Position numbers and translations under genes: made by a program
Assembly: GCA_039800205.1 (NCBI GenBank)
Contig: JBDLRB010000021.1
Location: 1 to 11,854, forward strand
Length of the DNA: 11,854 nucleotides
Direction of reading: 5' to 3'
Source: SYIM01 sp039800205
Lineage (GTDB): Bacteria > Pseudomonadota > Gammaproteobacteria > Burkholderiales > Burkholderiaceae_E
The notes under the pieces: generated by a model
What the model saw: the letters and a program-made list of their open reading frames with translations, nothing else
The model's database searches: none
What the model was told of the DNA's origin: nothing
Part shown: positions 7,150 to 11,854 of the stretch, in pieces
Layout: each line of letters opens with the position of its first letter
How positions within the stretch are numbered: the stretch's first letter is position 1

Positions 7150-7554
7150 TCAGCGAGGCGTCCGGTCGGAGGTCGAACTCCCGGAACCTCGACCCGGTCG
7201 CAGGATGGTCCGGACGGTGTTCAAGTCAGCACGCAGGTCTTTGAGTGCTCCGTTCAGTGAGGCCGGCAGTCGTCGAAGCGCGCGGGCACGATGATGCAGA
7301 ATCACCGCAAGCAGCGCGAGCAGCCCCGAGGTGATGGCCAGCGCGATCGGACGCCAGGCCGGCTCGATGGCGAGCAGCACCGCCAGATAGCCGCTCAGCA
7401 GGGCCAGACACGCGCACACTGCGGCTGCACCCGCCAGGCGGAACGCGCCCAACTGGTTGCTGGCCCAGTGCTGTGCGCCCTCCGCGATTGCCCGACTGCG
7501 TAGAACAGCCAGGCGAAGGGCTGCGCCAATGATGGACCGGATCAGGCCACGCAT
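7150..7554 (-). CDS. YqjE-like / phage holin III-type small membrane protein
   Basis: A 134-residue integral membrane protein. It has a basic amphipathic N terminus, two predicted membrane helices (about residues 38-63 and 68-87, separated by a short EPAWRP turn) and a charged cytoplasmic C-terminal part rich in Arg, ending in a Gly/Ser tail. This layout, and its place directly after a DUF883 gene, match YqjE of the E. coli yqjD-yqjE-yqjK cluster and the 'holin superfamily III' family. The name holin reflects fold similarity only; nothing nearby suggests phage lysis. It lies 30 bp downstream of the DUF883 gene in the same operon. The start ATG at 7554 has no good Shine-Dalgarno sequence. No YqjK-like gene follows; the operon ends here facing the CBS gene. 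The family call rests on topology and context, so it is moderately certain. Confidence 0.72.
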   Translation of the reverse strand: MRGLIRSIIGAALRLAVLRSRAIAEGAQHWASNQLGAFRLAGAAAVCACLALLSGYLAVLLAIEPAWRPIALAITSGLLALLAVILHHRARALRRLPASLNGALKDLRADLNTVRTILRPGRGSGSSTSDRTPR

Positions 7555-7584
7555 CGACGCGGACCGTAGCGCCCGAACCTGGGC

Positions 7585-7911
7585 TCAGCGGCGAGCAAGG
7601 AGGGCGCCAATCAGGAGCCCTGCTCCGGCCGCCACGCCCATCGACGTCCACGGGTGCACATGAACGTAATGATTGGCCCGCTCCGCACCATGGCGCGCCT
7701 GATCGACCAGCGCGTGCTCGCGTTCGCACACCTGATCGCGGGCCTGCCTGAGACCCGTCTCCAGCTTGTCCCGCATCGCAGCGAGATTCTCCGTACTGTC
7801 CTGGCGCGCAGCGCTGATCATCTGTTCGGCGTCGCGCATCAGCAGGCGGAGATCTTCCGCAATGCGGTTGCGTGCCAGTTGTGATTGGGACACATGCTCG
7901 TTCGAGTTCAT
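7585..7911 (-). CDS. DUF883 family tail-anchored protein (YqjD/ElaB-like)
   Basis: A 108-residue protein with the DUF883 pattern: a long charged, probably coiled-coil helix (about residues 15-80) with many Ala, Gln, Glu and Arg, then HYVHVHPWTSMGVAAGAGLL and a single C-terminal membrane helix (about 89-106) ending in ARR. The 'ADEYVRENPWTGVGIGA' region and C-terminal SRR of E. coli YqjD correspond closely. In E. coli, YqjD and ElaB bind ribosomes at the inner membrane in stationary phase; that role is a family inference here. The start at 7911 is chosen over longer in-frame options because GGAG lies nine bases upstream and the extension to 8028 would run into the usp gene. It is the middle gene of the usp-DUF883-YqjE operon, 25 bp after usp. 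An in-frame Cys62 has no obvious role. Confidence 0.88.
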   Translation of the reverse strand: MNSNEHVSQSQLARNRIAEDLRLLMRDAEQMISAARQDSTENLAAMRDKLETGLRQARDQVCEREHALVDQARHGAERANHYVHVHPWTSMGVAAGAGLLIGALLARR

Positions 7912-7936
7912 GGGGCATTTCTCCAGGGGTGATCGA

Positions 7937-8380
7937 TCATCTGAAAACGAGGACCGGAATCTTGGAATGAGTGAGGACCTTGTTGGTTTCGCTGCCCAGC
8001 ACGAGTGCCCCGATCCCTCGGCGACCATGTGAGGCCATGAAGATCAGATCGCATTGACGCTCGGTGGCGACATCGATGATGGCGCGCCACGCCTGCTGGT
8101 GACGGATCGCAACCGAATCACAGGCGACCGACTCAGCGCGCGCAGCCCTTTCCGCGGCCCCGAGAATCGACTTGGCCGAGTCTTCGGTTGCCTTCATGAA
8201 ATCGGCAAAGGCGGTCTGGCCGCCCGTCGGAAATTCCGCAAAAGCAGCCGCAACGTATTCCGGCATTGCATGGAGGAAAGTGACCCGAGCCCCCGCGTCG
8301 CGTGCGAAGGCGACGCCCTTCTTCAAGGCCTCATTTGAAAGCTCGGATCCGTCGGTCGGTAGCAGCAGATGCTTGAACAT
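7937..8380 (-). CDS. Universal stress protein, UspA family
   Basis: A 147-residue single-domain universal stress protein, cytoplasmic and probably a dimer. The N-terminal strand MFKHLLLPTDGSELS contains the nucleotide-binding Asp of the family. The C-terminal loop MASHGRRGIGALVLGSETNKVL matches the ATP-binding pattern G-2X-G-9X-G-(S/T) except that the first glycine is alanine, which is frequent in proteobacterial members. It ends in the usual IPVLVFR strand. ATP-binding is therefore likely, but no enzymatic activity can be claimed. ATG 8380 is preceded by AGAGGG about 10 bases upstream. It is the first gene of the minus-strand stress operon, and an FNR-like activator site sits upstream. In related bacteria such genes belong to low-oxygen regulons, which agrees with that site. 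Confidence 0.95.
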   Translation of the reverse strand: MFKHLLLPTDGSELSNEALKKGVAFARDAGARVTFLHAMPEYVAAAFAEFPTGGQTAFADFMKATEDSAKSILGAAERAARAESVACDSVAIRHQQAWRAIIDVATERQCDLIFMASHGRRGIGALVLGSETNKVLTHSKIPVLVFR

Positions 8381-8416
8381 GGCGTGGTTCCCTCTTTATT
8401 GCGTTGGTGTCCTCTG

Positions 8417-8457
8417 ATGCTAGCGGTCCGGGGGCGCGCATGATTGATCTGTGGCAA
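8417..8457 (-). promoter_or_regulatory. FNR-type activated promoter of the usp operon
   Basis: On the minus strand the site TTGCCACAGATCAA (8444-8457) has a perfect right half (ATCAA) and a 3/5 left half of the FNR consensus TTGAT-N4-ATCAA. A -10-like hexamer TAGCAT lies at 8417-8422. A start near 8409-8410 would put the box centre (8450.5) about 41 bp upstream, the class II activation position of FNR, where no good -35 is needed and none is seen. The leader would then be about 30 bases and carries the usp ribosome site. Confidence 0.6.
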
Positions 8458-8598
8458 TAGAAGCGCCGATGGGGCGGGCGTGCGGGTGTGTACTGCAGGG
8501 GATTGCCTGGCTCGGTACCCGCTGGCGCTGGCCTGAGCCGGGTCATTGAATACCGGTCCGACCTTGAGCGATCACATCGATGAGCAGGCGTTTGTTGA

Positions 8599-8613
8599 TG
8601 CAACACTGTTGCA
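8599..8613. repeat. Perfect 15-bp palindrome, possible operator
   Basis: TGCAACA-C-TGTTGCA is a perfect inverted repeat with 7-bp arms around one base. It ends 15 bp before the first FNR-like box. The two-fold symmetry and near-zero loop favour a dimeric DNA-binding protein over an RNA hairpin. I do not recognise the recognition sequence. Confidence 0.5.
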
Positions 8614-8628
8614 ATTACGCGAATGCAC

Positions 8629-8642
8629 TTGATTCAATTCAA
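8629..8642. promoter_or_regulatory. FNR-like box 1 upstream of the Crp/Fnr gene
   Basis: TTGATTCAATTCAA matches the FNR consensus TTGAT-N4-ATCAA at 9 of 10 fixed positions. It lies 141 bp before the start codon at 8784, and its centre is 71 bp upstream of the centre of box 2. Confidence 0.6.
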
Positions 8643-8699
8643 GGTTCTGACGGCAAATCAGGGTTTCAACGTCTGTTTCAAATCGTTACAGAGCGTTGA

Positions 8700-8713
8700 T
8701 TGACTGAAATCAA
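8700..8713. promoter_or_regulatory. FNR-like box 2 upstream of the Crp/Fnr gene
   Basis: TTGACTGAAATCAA matches TTGAT-N4-ATCAA at 9 of 10 fixed positions. An extra TTGAT half-site abuts it (8696-8700). For class II activation the start would be near 8748. Weak -10 candidates are TACAGT (8732-8737) and TCTGAT (8737-8742), neither convincing, so activation or repression cannot be decided. Confidence 0.62.
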
Positions 8714-8783
8714 GGAGACACCCCCCCACGATACAGTCTGATGAACGCCACCGTGTTGCAAAAAGAAGCCCAAGGAGCCTCCC

Positions 8784-9566
8784 ATGATCGATCAGAATCT
8801 TCAATCCACCGCGTCTGGCGTGCCCCCAGTCAGTGTGTTTGCATCGGCTGGGATCGAGTCCCTGAGCCGAAGCGCTGCACCGCGCTCGCCGATTCCGCTG
8901 CCCCCGGCGGTTGATGCCTTGCTCAATCGGGCAGGCGGGCAGAGACGCCGACTCAAGCGAGGCGATTACCTGTACCGGTATGGCGGCGAATTTACCGCGC
9001 TTTACGGGATTCATGCGGGCTCATTCAAAAGTGTCCTGCTGACCGAAGACGGGCGCGAGCAGGTCACGGGCTTTCACATGGCCGGCGAAATGCTCGGGCT
9101 CGATGGCCTGGGTGCGGATCACTACAACGGGGATGCCATCGCGCTTGAAGACGGCGAAGTCATCGAGATCGCACGAGACTCGCTCGAACTGCTCGTCCGT
9201 CATGAGCCGCTGCTGCAGCGCGAACTCTTCCGGATGCTTGCGAGCGAAATCCAGCGCGAGCGGGCATTGATGCTTTTGCTCGGGTCCATGCGCGCCGAGG
9301 AGCGCCTGGCCGCGTTCCTGCTCAATCTATCGCAACGCCTGGCGGCTCGCGGTTACTCCGCAACGCGCTTTATCCTGCGCATGACGCGCGAAGAGATCGG
9401 AAGCCTGCTGGGCCTCAAGCTGGAAACGGTCAGTCGGATTCTGTCCCGATTTCAGGCCGAGCGGATCATCCGGGTTCACAATCGTGAGATCGAGATTGCC
9501 GATATTGCACAACTTCGGTGTGTGATCGGTCGTAACGACGTTCGCAGGGAGGTCGCGGCGGCCTGA
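8784..9566 (+). CDS. Crp/Fnr-family transcription regulator, FNR-like but lacking cluster cysteines
   Basis: A 260-residue regulator with an N-terminal cyclic-nucleotide-binding-type beta-roll (about 50-160), a dimer helix and a C-terminal winged helix (about 175-250). It is closest to FNR/Anr: SFKSVLLTEDGREQVTGFH and AGEMLGLDGLG in the sensor domain, RAEERLAAFLLNLSQR in the dimer helix, and LETVSRILSRF as recognition helix with Glu214, Ser217 and Arg218, the E-x-x-S-R that contacts TTGAT half-sites. Unlike FNR it has no cysteine in the N-terminal region and none where FNR has Cys122 (a valine in 'GEVIEIA'); the only cysteine is Cys246 near the C terminus. It therefore should not bind the oxygen-labile [4Fe-4S] cluster. 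The first 45 residues are Ser/Pro/Ala rich instead. ATG 8784 has AAGGAG six bases upstream. Two FNR-like boxes precede it, suggesting autoregulation or control by a true FNR. Its signal is unknown. Confidence 0.92.
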   Translation: MIDQNLQSTASGVPPVSVFASAGIESLSRSAAPRSPIPLPPAVDALLNRAGGQRRRLKRGDYLYRYGGEFTALYGIHAGSFKSVLLTEDGREQVTGFHMAGEMLGLDGLGADHYNGDAIALEDGEVIEIARDSLELLVRHEPLLQRELFRMLASEIQRERALMLLLGSMRAEERLAAFLLNLSQRLAARGYSATRFILRMTREEIGSLLGLKLETVSRILSRFQAERIIRVHNREIEIADIAQLRCVIGRNDVRREVAAA

Positions 9567-9592
9567 GGGCGATCGCTCGGCTGCACGTCAGG

Positions 9593-9627
9593 GCGGTGCG
9601 CGGCGAGGCGTCATGCGTCCGCACCGC
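9593..9627. repeat. Inverted repeat between convergent genes, possible weak terminator
   Basis: GCGGTGCG (9593-9600) and CGCACCGC (9620-9627) are perfect 8-bp arms around 19 bases, in the 73-bp gap between the convergent Crp/Fnr and kinase genes. No T-run follows on either strand, so it is not a standard intrinsic terminator. Confidence 0.35.
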
Positions 9628-9639
9628 GATGACGGGGGT

Positions 9640-11685
9640 CTAACGCTTGCCGAGAGCGTTGCGCAGCATCCTCGCAAGCTGTTCAAGCCGGTACGGCTTG
9701 CTGATCAACTCGATGCCTTGCGCGAGGGCGTCGCCCAGAGGGAGTGCGTGCGGTGCATAGCCCGAAGTCAGCAACACGGCCAAATGCGGACGCAGGTGCA
9801 GCGCCTGCCTCGCAAGCTCGACCCCGTTCATCGAGCCCTTCAGCACGACATCCGAAAAAAGCAGACTGACCTCCGGATGGTCTCGCAGGGTGTCGAGGGC
9901 CTGTTCGGCGTCGGCGGCATAAAGCGAGGGATAGCCTAACTGTCTCAGGAACTGCAAGGCCACTGCACCGACTTCCTGATCGTCCTCAACGACCAGGATC
10001 GTCTCGTCACCGCCCTCGATCCGCGCAGGCGCGTGTGCAATGGGCGGGTCGTCGGTCCGCTCAGCGGCGGGAAGATACAGCTTGACCGTGGTGCCAAGTC
10101 CGGGGGTACTGTAGACCTTCAGATGGCCGCCACTCTGCTTGGCAAAGCCATAGACCAGGCTCAGGCCCAACCCGCTGCCCTTACCCTGTTCCTTGGTTGT
10201 GAAAAAGGGCTCGAAGGCGCGGTTCAGGACCGCCTCGGACATCCCGCAGCCATTGTCGCTGATGGCGATCATCAGGTAACGGCCGGGATGTAACTCCAGT
10301 TCACGAGCGGCATACGCCTCATCGAGTCGGGCCACGCTGGCCTCCAGGGTGAGCCGGCCCCCTTGCGGCAGGGCATCACGCGCATTTACTGCAAGATTGA
10401 GCATCGAGGTGTCGAGCATGCCTGGATCCGCGAGCGCGAACGGGAGGTCCGGGTCACAATGCGTGATGACCTCAATATTGGGACCCAGCGTCCGTCCGAG
10501 GATCTCGGACATCGAGATCAGCCACTGATCGATTGCAATGCCTCGGGGCTGTAGCGTTTGCCGCCGTGCGAAGGCCAGGAGCTTGCGGGTCAGGTCGGCG
10601 CCCCGCGCAGATGCGCGCATGGCCGGACGGATCAGTGCCTTGAGCGAGGCGTCGCTGGCGAGCCGGTCTTCCAGGATCTGAAGATTGCCTGAGACCACGG
10701 TCAGCAGATTGTTGAAATCGTGCGCGACGCCTCCGGTCAACTGTCCCAGCGCTTCCAGGCGTTGCGACTGGAACAACTGTTCTTCGGTGAGCCGTCGCGC
10801 CCGGGAGGCGGCCAGCGTGTTGGCGATGGACTGAACGAAGGGGATTTCGTCTCGGGGAAAGGCGCCCTTGACCGCACTCGCGGCCAGAATCATCCCCAAT
10901 CCGCTCGCCCCCCCGGGGATCGGGCAACACAGCGCCGCACTCAGGCCGGCCTCGTTCAGCAGTTTCTGCAGTGTACCGTCCTCACTGGACAAACCATCCG
11001 TCCAGCAAAGGGGTTGATGTTCGTCCGGTTTGGCGTACAGGATCCGGCCCAGGACGGTTCTGAGGAGCTCCGGTGGGCAGGCCGGACCCAGCTTCCCGCC
11101 CGGCTCGGGAAGCAGTTGCGCGCCCTCGACATCGAGCCGACAGATCATGACCTGAGAGGCGTGCAAGTGGTCCACCACGAGCTGGCAGGCCTTGCGATTG
11201 AGTTCTGCGGCATCCTGCGTCCGGATGGCGAGGTACCCGAAATCGGCGATCGCTTCCGCGCGCAGCGCGCGCTGGAGGGTATGTTGAGCGCGTCTGAGTG
11301 CGGCCACATTGCGGATCGTTGCGCAGACAACGGTTTCGCCCGCGATGGTCAGGGGGCTGAGGCTGATCTCGACCGGGAGCTCTCCACCCTCCGCGTGGCG
11401 CGCGAGCAGGATCTGATTGAGACCCATCGGGCGGGGGCTGGGCGCTGTTCCATAGCGCTGGCGGTGCTGGATGTGTGCCGATCGCAGGCGTTCGGGCAGG
11501 AGATGCTCGACCTTCATCCGGTGAAGGGTCGGAATGTCATAGCCAAAGAGGCGCGCGCACTGCTCGTTTGCGAGCAGGATCGTACCGGTCGAGTCGGCAA
11601 TCAGCACGGCATCGGGCGTGCCGAGGAAAATACTTTCGTAAACGCCCGGGGTCTGGGCCAGCGCGCCCTCGTTGAGGTCGTTCAT
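9640..11685 (-). CDS. Soluble hybrid histidine kinase (PAS-GAF-HisKA-HATPase-REC)
   Basis: A 681-residue sensor kinase with no membrane segment, so it senses a cytoplasmic signal. PAS domain at about residues 12-125 (DAVLIADSTGTILLANEQ start), GAF-like domain at about 145-300, then HisKA with H-box GQLTGGVAHDFNNLL and phospho-acceptor His322. The ATPase domain has the N box with Asn434 (LNLAVNARDAL), G1 box DNGCGM (Asp477), F box FEPFFTTK and G2 box GKGSGLGLS (about 500). A C-terminal receiver domain (about 563-681) has the acidic pocket ILVVEDD (Glu567-Asp569), phospho-acceptor Asp612 in LLFSDVVL, and the late Thr/Lys in LLTSGYA and ISKPY. All catalytic residues are present. The start ATG 11685 overlaps the stop of the upstream response regulator by ATGA, so the two are translationally coupled and are the likely cognate pair. 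The signal is unknown; no haem- or flavin-binding residue can be assigned to the PAS domain by eye. Confidence 0.93.
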   Translation of the reverse strand: MNDLNEGALAQTPGVYESIFLGTPDAVLIADSTGTILLANEQCARLFGYDIPTLHRMKVEHLLPERLRSAHIQHRQRYGTAPSPRPMGLNQILLARHAEGGELPVEISLSPLTIAGETVVCATIRNVAALRRAQHTLQRALRAEAIADFGYLAIRTQDAAELNRKACQLVVDHLHASQVMICRLDVEGAQLLPEPGGKLGPACPPELLRTVLGRILYAKPDEHQPLCWTDGLSSEDGTLQKLLNEAGLSAALCCPIPGGASGLGMILAASAVKGAFPRDEIPFVQSIANTLAASRARRLTEEQLFQSQRLEALGQLTGGVAHDFNNLLTVVSGNLQILEDRLASDASLKALIRPAMRASARGADLTRKLLAFARRQTLQPRGIAIDQWLISMSEILGRTLGPNIEVITHCDPDLPFALADPGMLDTSMLNLAVNARDALPQGGRLTLEASVARLDEAYAARELELHPGRYLMIAISDNGCGMSEAVLNRAFEPFFTTKEQGKGSGLGLSLVYGFAKQSGGHLKVYSTPGLGTTVKLYLPAAERTDDPPIAHAPARIEGGDETILVVEDDQEVGAVALQFLRQLGYPSLYAADAEQALDTLRDHPEVSLLFSDVVLKGSMNGVELARQALHLRPHLAVLLTSGYAPHALPLGDALAQGIELISKPYRLEQLARMLRNALGKR

Positions 11686-11854
11686 CGCACACTGACCTTG
11701 GGCGAGAACAGATAGCCGATCCCGCGCACCGATCGAATACGACTGCTCTGTGAATGGTCGCGGTCGATCTTTCGGCGCAGGCGCCCGACCTGGACGTCGA
11801 TCGCCCGATCGAAGGGACCGGCCTCGCGATGGTGCAATCGGCCCATCAACTGAT
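11682..11854 (-). CDS. OmpR-family response regulator, C-terminal end (partial)
   Basis: The last 56 residues of a DNA-binding response regulator run off the window edge. The stretch FDRAIDVQVGRLRRKI followed by IRSVRGIGYLFS is the recognition helix and wing of the OmpR/PhoB winged-helix domain. The receiver domain lies outside the window. The stop TGA overlaps the kinase start as ATGA, so this regulator and the hybrid kinase form one operon. The short basic loop after the recognition helix (DRDHSQSSR) is normal. Target genes cannot be inferred. Confidence 0.92.
   Translation of the reverse strand, partial: QLMGRLHHREAGPFDRAIDVQVGRLRRKIDRDHSQSSRIRSVRGIGYLFSPKVSVR

Larger units (their letters stand above)
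8381..8783. other. Divergent intergenic control region between usp and the Crp/Fnr gene
   Basis: These 403 bases hold no open frame that looks like a gene. They contain the usp promoter and its FNR-like site, a 15-bp palindrome, two FNR-like boxes nearer the Crp/Fnr gene, a run of seven C (8721-8727) and the ribosome site AAGGAG (8772-8777) six bases before ATG 8784. The stretch 8460-8590 shows nothing I can name. Confidence 0.7.

Noticed and set aside
6315..7244. 309-codon plus-strand open frame spanning nuclease, intergenic region and CBS gene
   Set aside because: It runs through three unrelated regions in a shifted frame. The CBS frame has a strong ribosome site and clear domains instead.
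7150..7554. Holin-like gene as evidence of a prophage
   Set aside because: It follows a DUF883 gene as in yqjD-yqjE, and there is no endolysin, integrase or phage structural gene nearby.
8700..8737. TTGACT with TACAGT as a sigma-70 promoter of the Crp/Fnr gene
   Set aside because: The spacer would be 26 bp, too long. TTGACT is better explained as half of the FNR-like box.
10720..11715. 331-codon plus-strand open frame opposite the histidine kinase
   Set aside because: It is antisense to a kinase with all catalytic motifs, and its translation shows no domain; long antisense frames are common in GC-rich DNA.

Overview
The window looks like chromosomal DNA of a GC-rich Pseudomonadota. A beta-proteobacterium, or a gamma-proteobacterium with similar gene order, fits best. 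The order hisZ-purA-phosphoribosyltransferase-tRNA-Leu-rnr-rlmB is a conserved housekeeping block in those classes. The FNR-family regulator, the UspA protein and the FNR-like DNA sites suggest an organism that meets low oxygen. I see no insertion sequence, phage, integrase, CRISPR array or plasmid function, and base composition looks even across the window.

Bases 1-5934 (+ strand) are housekeeping. They hold the 3' half of hisZ (histidine biosynthesis), purA (AMP synthesis), a Gpt-like purine phosphoribosyltransferase, rnr (RNase R) and rlmB (23S rRNA G2251 methyltransferase). A tRNA-Leu(CAG) gene lies on the minus strand between the phosphoribosyltransferase gene and rnr. It has a near-consensus sigma-70 promoter and a clear intrinsic terminator. 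That promoter sits only 8-20 bp in front of the rnr start, so the two units are packed head to head.

Bases 5907-7110 hold two divergent genes. On the minus strand is a secreted staphylococcal-nuclease-like enzyme whose 3' end overlaps rlmB. On the plus strand is a small protein made of two CBS domains.

Bases 7150-8380 (minus strand) form a compact operon of a UspA-type stress protein, a DUF883 (YqjD/ElaB-like) tail-anchored protein and a two-helix YqjE/holin-like membrane protein. Its upstream region has an FNR-like site placed about 41 bp before the inferred transcription start, the classical activating position. A 403-bp non-coding region (8381-8783) separates it from a divergent Crp/Fnr-family gene and carries two further FNR-like boxes and a 15-bp palindrome.

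The Crp/Fnr protein (8784-9566) has the FNR fold signature and the FNR DNA-recognition residues, but none of the cysteines that hold the oxygen-sensing iron-sulfur cluster. This is the most interesting point of the window. Together with the boxes it suggests a regulator that reads FNR sites without sensing oxygen through a cluster.

Bases 9640-11854 (minus strand) hold a two-component system. The C-terminal end of an OmpR-family response regulator overlaps by ATGA with a soluble PAS-GAF hybrid histidine kinase that carries its own receiver domain. I did not find a wholly new multi-gene system. The unusual items are the cysteine-free FNR with its sites, the large insertion in the RNase R catalytic domain and the interlocked tRNA/rnr start region.
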